The notes under the pieces were generated by a model. That model ran no database searches. It had not been told where the DNA came from and worked only from the letters and a program-made list of their open reading frames with translations. A stretch of 64,000 nt of DNA from Aquila chrysaetos chrysaetos. Lineage: Eukaryota; Chordata; Aves; Accipitriformes; Accipitridae. The position numbers and the translations under genes are program-made. Positions 45,236 through 63,511 of the stretch are shown here, in pieces; within the stretch, counting starts at the first letter, position 1, and each line of letters begins with the position of its first letter. The stretch lies in the NCBI RefSeq assembly GCF_900496995.4, contig NC_044029.1, forward strand, positions 868,001 to 932,000, read 5' to 3'.

Positions 45236-45720
45236 ATGCCTGGTGAGGTCACTTGCAGAGCAAGAGTTAATGCATCATGCAAACAGCTAAATAAAGGTTA
45301 CAATCTGAGTGGAATTATTCAGAGCTCAGGGAGAAATCTGGCATTTGCAGTCTGTCACTGGGTTTGCGAAGTCTGGCTCCCTCAGTGTCACTGCCACCCG
45401 GAGCCATCCTGCTTTCTGTGTGGCAATAAGGGAGGGGACCGCAGCGCTGGACCGTCTTCCTGTAAAAACAGCAAAAACAGGAGCGGTGGGAAGTGTCATG
45501 TGCAAGGAATGTGTGGAATGAGGGGTGAGTATGAGCCCGTCTTTGTCCAGGTTTCACAGAGCGAGTTCTGGTGTAAATAGCTGCTCTTCCTCCTCTCTTT
45601 TCCTCTTCAGGACAGCTGAAGAGCCCATGTCAGGACAGCATATGATCCCTGCCATCCCCGGGGAGGACTGCTGCATGGAGGGCTACGAAGAGCCGTGTGC
45701 CTCTTGAGACCTGCCAGTTA
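45236..45720 (+). other. Exon-like pair with a possible 87-bp intron
   Basis: A strong donor (GAGGG|GTGAGTATG, near 45522) is followed about 85 bp later by an excellent acceptor (CTCTTCCTCCTCTCTTTTCCTCTTCAG, ending at about 45608). The sequence after the acceptor has an open frame reading EEPMSGQHMIPAIPGEDCC, then MEGYEEPCAS and a stop. No protein family is recognised, and the two sides join in different frames depending on the splice phase. It could be part of a GSG1 leader or of a non-coding RNA. Confidence 0.25.
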
Positions 45721-47229
45721 AGTATTGCAGTTTCTGGGCCCTCTCTGGTAAGGGCTGCTCACTTTTCTTTTCCACCAACAGCCTTGGGAGTTGAGGGTGT
45801 CCCTTTGGGGCAGGATACACCCTAAGTACGTATGTGATACAGCCAGAGTAAAAAAATGCATCACTTGTAAACGCCCGGGCTTTTTTGGAGTTGGCAATCT
45901 CCACAGAGGTGTTGTGCTAAGACTGTGTTTTGCATTTCGTTTCCTTGTTTTGTTTCTATAAGCCAAGCGCTTGGCTGATTGCGCAGGAAATCAACTGCTA
46001 TGGGCATTCACTTCAATGGGCAAACTTTAAACGAGTCACCAGGGACTGGCTGCTGCTGAGTTCAAAGAGAAAGAGACATCCAAAACCTCTAGCCAAGCCA
46101 AGTTATGGTGGGAAATATCAAAGAGGAGAAAACTCGAAGGCACAACAGGGTGAAAGACAGATACAGCTTGGTTTTCCTGTCCATAATTGGTCAGATTAAG
46201 GAGATGCTGGAAGGGAGATTTAAAAAAAAAAAAAACCACCATAAAATTTTGCTGAGGGAAGTTTGTTGAACATTAGGAAATGTGCTCTAGTGTTCTATGA
46301 GCTGTGTGCAATAATCTGGGGATGGAAACACGTTGAGAAAGTTAATATGGTACTTGACAAAATATTGGAAAATATATTAAAAAGAATAGTTCTGTGCAGG
46401 GCAGAAGTTAGAGCAAATGCCCTACTAAGCTCCTCCATTCATTCCTGCTTTTTTCTTTCCCCAGTGATTTCAGAAGTCTCCCCAGGCTCAGATAACTCAA
46501 AGATAACTCACCCCCGCCATGTCCCCAGCTGAGGTAAAGAAGCTGCGTTCATAGAAATGGAAAAAGAGGAGGATAAAGGGGGGAAAAACATAAAGGGAAG
46601 GAACAGAAGTCCCAGCACACGTGAGCAGCAGGAACTCCCAAAACAAAGGCTAGAGAAAGATTGCCATCTTCTGGAAGGATAAATATCTGCCATTATTCAG
46701 AATACTAAATCTGATATGCGTATATTTTGGAAACCATAGCATATTTCTGATGAATTTATTTTTAAATCTGAATTCTTATCCCTATAAATCTAATTCAGTC
46801 TCATTTCATCAATATATATGCTGTGATCCCAGCTTTAGAAACTGACATAGCATCCTGGATTTTAATGAGAATCTCAGCAAGTTTAAAATTAGGAACATGT
46901 TAACATCAAGGATTATCAGTAGAGAGATGGACTTTATCTATTCTTGAGCCTGAAACCCAGGCTTTTTTTTACTATTTAGAAGCCAAACTTAAGGTGTCCA
47001 GATGCGGAGAGACTGACCAATGAAAAAAAAATAAAGATTTCCACTCTCCTTTCAAACAGCATCAGCTGCTGTTCTACCTACTTCAGTAAATTAAGTACAT
47101 CTGTGTCCAACAGAACCTCGTTATTAATCAGAAAACCTGCACACTGTCCATGGAGCACAGAAACATTTAGCATTGCTTTCAGTTAGCCCGTCTTAGAAAT
47201 GATTATCTATATTAGAGGAGTTTATGCAG

Positions 47230-47600
47230 TGACGGGGATTAAAATAGCCGCAGAGCTACGGACCGTTCTGCTCAGGGCAGGAGGGGTGAGGAGCCCGTGA
47301 TAGCAGAGCCCACGTGCGGGACCACGAAGCTGTCGGCTCCGTCCGCCGCCGGCGCTGTGCAGGGACTGTCACGGGCGCTGTGTCACCCGGCGCTGGCGCC
47401 ACCGGCCTCCCAGGCTCTGGGCTCTGGCGCTGGAAGCGGGGCATGAGAGCCGCCGGGCCGCCGGTGTCCTCTGTCCCGGCAGAGCAGCAGGGCAGGCGTG
47501 CAGGGAATCTGCCTCCCTCCCTCCCGGTGGTGGTGGGAGCCTCACCCGCTCGGCACCGGGCAAAGCCTCTGTGGGGAAGATGGGGTGCGTGCCTTTGGGA
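47230..47600 (+). promoter_or_regulatory. CpG-rich island, candidate GSG1 promoter
   Basis: GC- and CpG-rich sequence (for example CCGCCGCCGGCGCTG) lies 3.2 kb upstream of the GSG1 start codon. A good plus-strand donor (CTTGGG|GTGAGTGTG) lies at about 47787. A leader exon in this interval could splice to the acceptor at 50825-50826. Assignment to GSG1 is by position only. Confidence 0.4.
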
Positions 47601-50600
47601 TGCTCCTCTCCCTTGCAGTTTGATTCGATGCGGTGCTGCTCCATGCCCGCTAGTGATGGTTCGCTCTCATGAGAGGTGATGCCATTCTTACTTTTCACTG
47701 TTTTGATACCAAACGAGGAGAATCAACACCCTCAGGTATTGTGGGAGCCTTTAAACTTTCAGGTCAAGAGCTCAGAGGGAACTTGGGGTGAGTGTGAATC
47801 TTCCTGTCTCTCCTTACTAGCTTCCCACATTCATCCAATGTGAAGCTGCTAGGAGCTGGGAAGTTCCAGGTGAACTTCGTGCCTTGGTGCCGCTATGAGG
47901 GACACCGACAGTCTTCCCCACGCTCCCACCCTTTGAGTTTTGGACTTTTTTGACTCGTGGCTGTTTCACATACCTCTGTCACGGTGGTGATGCACCCATG
48001 GGGAGAGCTGGATGGGCATCTCTTCGGGGTCTGAAATCCTCAGTCCTCACAGCAGATGCAGTCGCATAAACTTTCCCCATTTTTTCCTTCTCCCCTTTCT
48101 GCAGCTGGTATCCCAGGGCTGGGGGGCCCGTGGCCTTTGCCATTCTGCTGAGACACTGCACAGGGCAAGGGGCGACCTGATGCCAAGGGTGCTGGTAGTT
48201 TCTGAGCTAAGGTCACTCGTCCCCTGAAGCACTGGCCAGAGAGCCACCAGCTCGCTCCATACAAGCTCCCAAAGAGCCACCACATGGAGATGGCTGGGAT
48301 CTATCTGGTTTTTACAGAAACTTTCTACTCAGTCAATACAGGTCACCCTTCTGCACTTAATCCCAGCCTGCAGCACCAATCACTTCCCGTATAATCTCCC
48401 AGAACAGCTGTGCTGTGATTGCATTGTGGATTACAAAATGACCATTTTCCACAAAACAGCTGCTGGCTGGAGGGATAGCATTTAATAATCACTTGGGGGG
48501 GGGCGGTGAGGGAGGAGGGGAGGAGACAAAGGAGAAAGGGGTTTTGAAGCAATTGGGTTTCTTGGAGGATCTAGAGATGAGCAAACCAGCAGACAAAGCG
48601 TGAGTGCCATTTCTGTATTTCTCCTCCAAATTAACAGGACTTTGCGGACTTGCTGCCAAGGTAAATTCAACTCTCTTTCCTTTTGGGGTTATCTAGATAC
48701 TGTGGTCAGTTATCGTCAGTAAGTGCTTGGCTTTTATGGAGGGAAACTTTTCTGACAATGTTCTCATGAAGGAGTAGTTCAGATTTGCTTCTCATTCCCT
48801 ATGTCCTCTGCATCCTTGATCCAGTTCCTTCTTCTGACTCATTTGTTTCTTATATTTTTTTCCCTTTTTTGTTATCACTTGTTCTGAAATTATATGGCCT
48901 TTCAACTACTATCACAAATCAACTGGAGAGAATACTATTGAAGATTTAAATTAGAAAAATTATTTTTGTCAATATTATGAGTGGAAAGATTTTTTTTTTT
49001 TTAAATAAAAGCATGAGCAAACTGAAACCTGATGACAGAAAATCTTATAATCAAGCATTGATGAAAAACTGAAAAACTTTGTGTACTGAAGGTTTCTATT
49101 TTCAGATGAAAAATCATGTTTTTGAGGAGAGCAATTTTATCTGTAATTTCCTTTTCAATCATAAGCCAAATTTTCCACTGAAAAAAACCTTCAGTGAGGA
49201 ATTTGCCACCAACCTTAGCCAGAAACCTTCAGATAACTGTTCCTAGTAGGTAACTGCTCTGTGAAAATGGTGATACCCAACATGCCTTCAGATCATGGAA
49301 GTCATTCGTTATGATATCACTAAGATGTTACCATCTCCAGGGTGCAGCATCTCCATTGCTGAAAGAAAGAAATGCTCTGGTGAAGAGAAAAAAGAAGCCA
49401 GAGCATAAAACAATACAGGAATTTTTCAGGAGCTGGGTATTTTCTTGCCTTTGACGAGAGTGTTCTGGATCAGTTACTGTTTCCTCAGTGTGATGAGATG
49501 CTAATGAAGTCCTGCTTTCCAAGAGGAGCTTCAGTATCTTCTTTACTGACCACATTTCTGAGCTTGCTGGTTAGCAGAACAAATGCTTCTAACTGCACCA
49601 CTTTTAGCTATGGTGCAGTCACAAACAATGCAAAGCTCAGTCTCGTATCATTTATTTATAGTAGTGTCCACAGTACGCTGGGCCTTTCTCACACGTTCAG
49701 CGTTGGGTGAGTCAACCGAAGTTATGTGAAGAGGACCGGCAGCAAGCACTGTCTGCACAAACTGAATCTATTCATGGGCAAATAGATTTTGAGAGTCATA
49801 AATAGGAAAAGGTGGGAGTATCTGGATGAAGTTGTGCCAAACATAGGGAGTGCCATGTGGGAAGAGGCATGCGTTGATGACATGAAAGTTGATGTGTGGG
49901 TAGATGACATCTAATCAATCCATGGAGTGATAAGTTGGGGTTCTCAGAAGTCAGTGCAAGGTTTTGTAGGAATCATAGAATTTTAAGCTTCCCTCTGAGT
50001 GAGAAAGACCACAGGACCCTGGTACACAAACTGTTTTCTGAATTACTTTTTCCTGATGAGATGAAACCGGGAAGAGTGTTTGTGGCAATGTTTGCTCTTA
50101 AAAAAGCCAACCCTTTGGCACTTTATGTGAGAGCAGAGACACTGTCGTCCCACCACCCTACCAAATTTCTGGTGTGCAGAGCAGTGCTTGCTCAGGTGGG
50201 AGGTGCTGCTCTGGGGTTTGAACTCGAGCTGCCAGCTCTGGATAGCTGGGTCTCCCTCCTGAGCAGGTCACTGCTTTGATGTGTGACCTCCAGTGATCTG
50301 GGAACATTTTCCTGCCTTTCCCCACTGTGAAATCAATACACTCCCTACCTCCCTAGTAATGAACTGCTTGAAGAAGTGTTTTGGGACACTTGGCAGCAAG
50401 AATTCTCATTTTGTTGGACAGAGCATTCATCATGCCCCATCTAAAGGCAACACATGGTATTTGGGGAAGTTGGTTAACAGTTTTTTCCTACCATCTCTGA
50501 GATGGAGTGAATATGATGTCCCTTTCATTTTGCTCATGTGCTCACACACCCCGATGCACTCAGCCCCGCTGTGTCTGCTGGGTCACCCTCTCTTCCCCAG

Positions 50601-50826
50601 TACAGATATTCAGTGTACTTTGAAATGGTTGAAGCTGACCTATTGCTCCACCGCCCTGGCTTTCAGGAAATGGTTCTTCTGTGCTGGGTGAGCTGTTGGG
50701 ATGTTGTGAGAAGGGCAGAGTGCTCATATCCCCTCCCCATAGGTGCGTGCTGGGAAGAGCTGGGATTCGTAAGGCTAGGTGGGACAAGTGGCTGGTGTGA
50801 CCGTCCCTCCCGTTTGTGTGTTGTAG

Positions 50827-58279
<7,453 letters not shown>

Positions 58280-58810
58280 GGATGAGCGCGCAGGGGCAGA
58301 GCAGTGGGGTTTGGGAGGCACGAGAGCTCTGAGCGGAACACCAGCACCACTGTTAGCAAGTTCTCGGGGAGCAATTCCTGCCTCCACGCTTCGGTGAGTG
58401 AGAAGAGAACACCAGGGCAACAGCAGTGCCAACAGGAGCAGGGTGGGTCCTCCCTGATCACGGTTGGATGGTGTCCTCCGCTGGGAAGGGGACTGGAGGG
58501 ACATGTTGGTGCCAGCTGTCTCCAAGCGCTTTCGGACAGAATCGAGGCAGATGTCCTAATCCCAGCAGTATTGCACCTGGGAATAGATAGTCAGTGCCAT
58601 CCAGCTGGCAAATTGCAGTGCTGGGTCTCTTTGGGTGGTGTCACATTGGTGTTCCAGCAACCCCCCAGGCTCAGTGCTATGGTGAAGGGCATCGGTGCTC
58701 ATATTGATTGGCCGTAATCCTCTCCGAACACCTTATTTATTCTTCATTTCCAGGCCCACCCCGCTCTTCTCCCCGCCCCCAGATTAAAAGTGCTGCTGCA
58801 GTAGGAATGG
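58280..58810 (+). other. GSG1: Probable GSG1 3' untranslated region
   Basis: About 500 bp from the stop codon to an ATTAAA at 58783-58788. No other gene is seen. The true end is inferred from this variant signal. Confidence 0.45.
58783..58788 (+). terminator. Candidate polyadenylation signal ATTAAA for GSG1
   Basis: This common variant hexamer lies about 500 bp after the stop codon, before the FAM234B 3' end on the other strand. Confidence 0.4.
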
Positions 58811-59115
58811 GAGGTTGCTTTCAGACATCTCCCTCCTGCTCTTTCCTACCTGTAATGACACCCCCATGCTCCCTTCTTGCTTTTACCCCCAAAATCTCCC
58901 ATTCTGAGGTACTTTCCCATCTGTCTCCTTCTACTGTGCTTCTCCACAACCTTTAAGAATCCTTGGCTGGGCTTTTGCTTTTTTCTTTGTTTCTCTTCAC
59001 CTTGTCCCCTTTTCTCCATTGTAAAAATATCACAGACAATCCCCAAACCAAGCAAACTCCTAATCTCTCAAAGGTGAAACACTGGTTCACATGACACATG
59101 ATGCTGTACAGAGTA

Positions 59116-59184
59116 TTTATTTGCTCCACTTCAGTTCACAGTTCAAATACATTTTCCCAACAATATACAGACAGACTCTTTATT
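59116..59184 (-). terminator. Two candidate polyadenylation signals for FAM234B
   Basis: AATAAA reads on the minus strand at 59184-59179 and again at 59121-59116. They lie about 300-400 bp from the GSG1 signal on the opposite strand. Confidence 0.55.
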
Positions 59185-60660
59185 CACAGTGGGGATGTGT
59201 GTGTGTGCAGGCAGGGTGAATTCACATTATGGAGGAGCTAACATCACTGCACTTGAATATCAATTCTCTCAGGAACAACCTCAGGAGAATAACTATTTCA
59301 GGTAACAGCCGCTTCACCTTTCCCAGCAAGGTGGTGGCTAGACAGGAGGGAAGGGGCACTCCTGTTTAATCCTCATATGTTACTGGTCCTCACACTATCA
59401 GTCCCTATTAGGCAGCTGTATTAACTGACTAAGCCGTCTGGAGGAAAATGCCAGGCCTAGAGCCACTGCTACAGTTGTGCTAATATATACAAAGCTATTT
59501 ACACAAAAATACCATTAAACATATACAAACTGTTCACAGGCTCTGACATTAAGAGAGCAGGGCCCAAGGACCAGCCTTGGGACTTACAGCTAATCCTGAA
59601 GGGCTATCCTGGAAGCTTTATATGGAGATGCAGGGACAGAGAAAAGAGAGGGTGATACAGCAAGAAGAGGTGTCAAGAGCCCAGGAGAGCAAAACCATGG
59701 TAGATATGCCCATCTGGAGGGAGTGTCAAAGTCCTGCCATCACCTCACCACTCACAGGGAAGTGCAGGGAGGCTGGAAGGGCACGTGTCAGCAAGAGGAC
59801 GGAAGAGTCCTTTGCAATCCTCATCTCAGCCTGGCTCTGCCTAACGTCAAAGGTCAGACCTAGAAAGGCATACCGGGAAGGCAGTTCCTACATTGTTGCC
59901 CTGCGCTGTGGGGAGCTGCTGGGGCAACAAAGTGGTTGCTTTTTATATGGTCATTTATATTACAAGAAAATTCATGTAGATGCTCTGCAACTACAACACA
60001 GGAGACTGATGGCACACTCAGAGGCACAGTTCAAAGCACTAAACACCCTGTGAGCAAATGTGCCCTGGGGGTAGTCTGCTCCTCCTGGAACTGCACACAG
60101 GGCTGGGCTGGCAAGGGAATGGTTGAGCCCAGAATAGGGGTAAAATGCACAAAAAAGCTTTCCAGTTCTGCCTCTGTCTGAGCCTTTAAACCCCGAAGCA
60201 GTGGTGTGAGAATCAGCTTTGCTGTGACTGGATCTAGTGTGATCTCCACAGTGCCAGCAGGGATCTGTTGGGAATCCATCCCAAAAGGGCTGTGATGCAT
60301 TTGCAAAGGGGGACTCAGCCCATTGGACTGCAGTGTGATGTTACAGTGACACTTTGGCTTCATAAAAAGTTTAGGGATGGACAGAAATAAGATGTGAACC
60401 TTTTTGCTTCTACATCACCCACCCACATGAACCTGTCCTGAACTTGGGATTGGGGAAAGAAATATACATGTACAAGGGCTGGCAAATGCTGTGGGGACGA
60501 TCTTTCTCAAGATCGGGTGATTCAGCCAGAGAGCTAGTTTGTTTGTGAGTTTGGGGACAGAATGGAGAAGAGGGCTGAGAGCACAGGAAAGGTTGTAGGC
60601 AAGACTAGCCCTGCAGGAGCCAGACAGAGGCTTCACTCCAAAAATATAAAGATTAAAGCA

Positions 60661-60717
60661 GGTGGTGTCCTTTAGCCACACCATTTGCCTTGAGTCATCA
60701 TGGCCCACTCCAGGCCT
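60661..60717 (-). pseudogene. Partial duplicate of the FAM234B last exon
   Basis: 57 bases match 61659-61715 with only about four differences, one of them a 1-base deletion that breaks the frame. The copy covers the part of the exon encoding about LKWAMMSQGRMVWLKDTT. On its left edge the match stops abruptly; to the right weak similarity continues for about 30 bases. It is a broken exon fragment in the same orientation, inside the gene's own 3' UTR. Confidence 0.8.
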
Positions 60718-60824
60718 AGAGCTTATTTGACTGCCTGGAAATACTGTCTGGACATAAAAAGGAGTGTCCTAAATCTCATTCATAAATTAAACATACAAAA
60801 AATATACATATATTGTATAAATTG

Positions 60825-60858
60825 ATACATACATATATATATATAAAAAAACTGGTTT

Positions 60859-60893
<35 letters not shown>

Positions 60894-60895
60894 AT
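60825..60895. repeat. TA/TATG microsatellite forming a long hairpin
   Basis: The left arm ATACATACATATATAT… runs into AAAA, then a spacer with ACTGG, then TTTTATATAT… ending GTATGTATGTAT. The arms are nearly perfect reverse complements of over 20 bp. Confidence 0.8.
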
Positions 60896-61562
60896 AAATT
60901 CTAAATTCACATTTCTGTATTACCTGGAGGGAAGCATGCAAGAACGGCATATGGAGGGGGAGATGCTGAACAAGGTTCCTCTGGTACAGGACAGGTCTGC
61001 CTAGGACAAACCTGCCTCCAGCAGCATTCCCCAGAGAGCTGAAGAAGGGGGAAGTGCTTTTAGTCCCTCTACACAGCAGTTTTCCTGAAAATCCACAGAG
61101 CAGCTTCCTGTATTCCCCATACAGGCCATGGGTCCAACCAAAATCTGAGGAACCACCAGGCTAGAGCTGCAGAAGGAAAGGCAAACAAAAACTAAGGCCA
61201 AAACCTATTATCATCCAGTCTGGTAGAGGAAAGTGGCAATTCACAGGTCAGCAACTGAACCTGGGCACCACTATATGGAGGACCCTTGTCTGTCCATGTC
61301 AAAACAAGTGATCCCTGTCCCACCTCTCTGTTCCCTCTGTGAGTCTGTCAGTCCCTTATCATCAGCATCCCTGGTTCTAAGATCCTCCTCCTTGTCCAAC
61401 TGCCAAAGTACAGCTGGGCCTCACAATCTGACCAGCTTATGCCCAAAGGGGCAGCCAGTCATCTTGCAAACAGACTCTTTGCATCCCACCAGGCTCTTTG
61501 CATCTCAAAGAGCACCCAACTGTGTCTGGAGAGATCAGATGTTTTCAAAGGCCTGGATTTCA

Positions 61563-61813
61563 TTAGGGATTCCTGAACAAACTCACCTTCTGAGGAAAGT
61601 CAACAAATTTCAGCCGGGCAAGAAATCGCCTCACTTCTCCACGGCTGATTTTGGGAGTGGTGGTGTCCTTTAGCCACACCATTCGACCTTGACTCATCAT
61701 GGCCCACTTCAGGCCCAGCTTGCTGACCGAGAGAAATCCTGGCTGTTTTTCAGAGGTTGCAGTTGTTGTCACAGTGATGTGAAATGCATCCTTCTGGAGA
61801 TCGTTAATTCCAA
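61563..61813 (-). CDS. FAM234B: FAM234B last exon in this reading, with stop codon
   Basis: Encodes VGINDLQKDAFHITVTT to RRFLARLKFVDFPQK, then VSLFRNP and TAA at 61565-61563. The donor-like CAGAAG|GTGAGT at 61586-61585 would end coding at 61587 if used; human ends a few residues after the same point, so read-through to the TAA is the simpler model. Confidence 0.82.
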
Positions 61814-63511
61814 CTGGTCCATCAGAAAAGGGCAAGAAAATATTGGTGAGGAGTAAATGATTACATTTCTTCCAAAAGAAATCTTACAGTGTTTACTCAG
61901 TCAAAACATCCACTGGACTGAGCGTATATTCAGTCTGACTTTACAACTCCATGGACCTTAGTTAATCAGGGAAAATTTATAAGTTAAATATTTTCCATGG
62001 AAATAAAGTGAAATTTAGATCAGAAATGGAAGGGTTTGGTTCCAGGTGATGTTTTTGAGCTTGACATAGGAGATGCACATACTTCAATAATGCAGTTCAC
62101 TTTCAGCAGCTATTGTTTTACCTCTACAGAAGGGGAAATTGGTACAGCACAGGCAAGTAAACTCACTCCAGCCACTGCAGAATGATTTGTACAGATCTCA
62201 GAAATCCCTCAGGTGCTACCTTTAATGGCACTACACCCCATTGTTTCTCACAGCTACCTCTCCCTCCATATTTCTCTTAGCCTAGGTAGTTTCTCCTCCA
62301 TTTGTACACACCTGCTGAAGCAATGACTTTGTCTGTTGCATTAGTGAGGTCCAAAAGGACTGTAGGAAAAACAGGATGGAGGAGATAGAGGTGGTGCAGC
62401 CCTGGGCGCTCAGGTCTGGGACCAGGTTGCTGTTGGAACAAAGGACATACAAAAACGTTACAGCTGGCTAGCAAAGAGGAGTTTAGCTTTGCCAAATAAA
62501 TAGTTTTCTGACACTGCGCTGTCTTTACATGGATCAGAGAATCAAAAACTATATGGTTTTACAGGGATTAAATCCTGCAAAGTTTTTTTTCTAAAACATA
62601 ATTTGCTCCACAGCTTCTGGTTGGTAAGGTTGAGATCTGACTCTGTCAAAGCCAGCTTGATGGGTGAAGCTACAGTCTGGAAGTTTGAGTCTCCCTGCTG
62701 ACTTGTGTGCCTGCATGCAGAGAAGAAGTGCTCTGGGGCTGGGAACAAATCTGCAGTAAAAATATCTCAGTGTTGCAGAAAAAAAAATGAAATTCACACA
62801 GAAAGTTTTGATTTTGTGGATGCAAACTTTCTGTCCACAAAGCTTTCTGGTGAAGAAATTGCACACAAAACCTCCTGCGTTCAGGCTCAGAGAAGTCAGA
62901 GTGTCAAAGAAAGAGGAAAAGATGTCCCTGACAGCCGCCTTCTATGGCAGGTTTAAAGTTCAATTACATTAGGAATATAAGACAGAGACTGCACGTGCCT
63001 TAAAGTGAAGAAAGGATGCTTGCTCACCAAACTTTGTAACACAGGCTGTGCTTCATCAGCCCAGAAGAGAAAAACAGACTTCTTGTCCAAAGTCATGACT
63101 GACAGTGCATCGAGTTGTTGCTTCTGCCATGGGAGTTCCTGGTTCCAGACAGGGAGGCCGGATTTGCCATCTATCACCACCACCTCAAGGCAGGGGAGAG
63201 ACCTAGCATTAACAACTGTCCAGGTGTGGGCGTACACAGAGCCCCCTTGCAGTGGCATGGCCTATGCTGTTCTCTTTCATGCCTGTGGCCACACAGTGAT
63301 GAGTGTCGGCCACAGAAATGGGAAAAGCAAGGAGCAAGGAATGATTGTCCCAGGGAATGACTGTCCCTTTCTACCCAACCTCCCTCACTCCTATGCTGCC
63401 ACTGCCCTCCTTGCCTTCACTTGTTTTACCTTTTTGTTCCCATCTCCGGTCTGTGCTTGCAGCATGAAGTCCAGAGTTTGGTCAGCACCAAAGTAACCTG
63501 GTACAGGCTGG
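61563..63511 (-). CDS. FAM234B: FAM234B, C-terminal part in four exons; gene continues past the right edge
   Basis: Single-pass membrane protein family FAM234 (KIAA1467) of unknown function, with a large extracellular part related to FAM234A/ITFG3 and integrin-alpha-like repeats. Exons in transcript order are 63511-63430, 63183-63028, 62429-62312 and 61813-61563, joining in frame to about 201 residues. Conserved blocks include PGYFGADQTLDFMLQ, VVVIDGKSG, KKSVFLFWADEA, LHHLYLLHPVFPTVLLDL, GINDLQKDAF and RRFLARLKFVDFP, all close to the human C-terminus. A sequon NAT lies in the third exon. The gene is convergent with GSG1 as in human. The exons encoding the N-terminus, helix and first two thirds lie beyond 64000. 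The last exon has an in-frame donor shortly before its stop, so the extreme C-terminus is uncertain. Confidence 0.92.
62312..62429 (-). CDS. FAM234B: FAM234B penultimate exon
   Basis: Encodes QPGPRPERPGLHHLYLLHP then VFPTVLLDLTNATDKVIASA, plus one base. The acceptor is TTTGTTCCAACAG and the donor GTGTGT in phase 1. Confidence 0.9.
63028..63183 (-). CDS. FAM234B: FAM234B internal exon
   Basis: 52 codons in phase 0 at both ends: VVVIDGKSGLPVWNQELPW through KKSVFLFWADEAQPVLQSL. The acceptor is TCTCCCCTGCCTTGAG and the donor GTGAGC. Confidence 0.9.
63430..63511 (-). CDS. FAM234B: FAM234B internal exon (first one inside the window)
   Basis: Begins with one base completing a Ser codon, then QPVPGYFGADQTLDF and the end TGDGNKK. 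The acceptor is TTTCTTTTTCCACATTTGCAG and the donor GTAAAA. A second AG 14 bases into the exon is a less likely acceptor because human keeps the residues before it. Confidence 0.9.

Larger units (their letters stand above)
59100..61562 (-). other. FAM234B: Probable FAM234B 3' untranslated region
   Basis: About 2.4 kb between the stop codon and two minus-strand AATAAA signals (59184-59179 and 59121-59116). It contains a TA-rich hairpin (about 60825-60890) and a copy of part of the last coding exon (60661-60717). A 158-codon plus-strand open frame at 59577 has no protein character. Confidence 0.6.

Noticed and set aside
59577..60053. 158-codon plus-strand frame antisense to the FAM234B 3' UTR
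   Set aside because: No domain, no splice context and unlike any protein I recognise.
60825..60895. Possible TATA-box cluster or promoter
   Set aside because: It is a simple microsatellite inside a 3' UTR.
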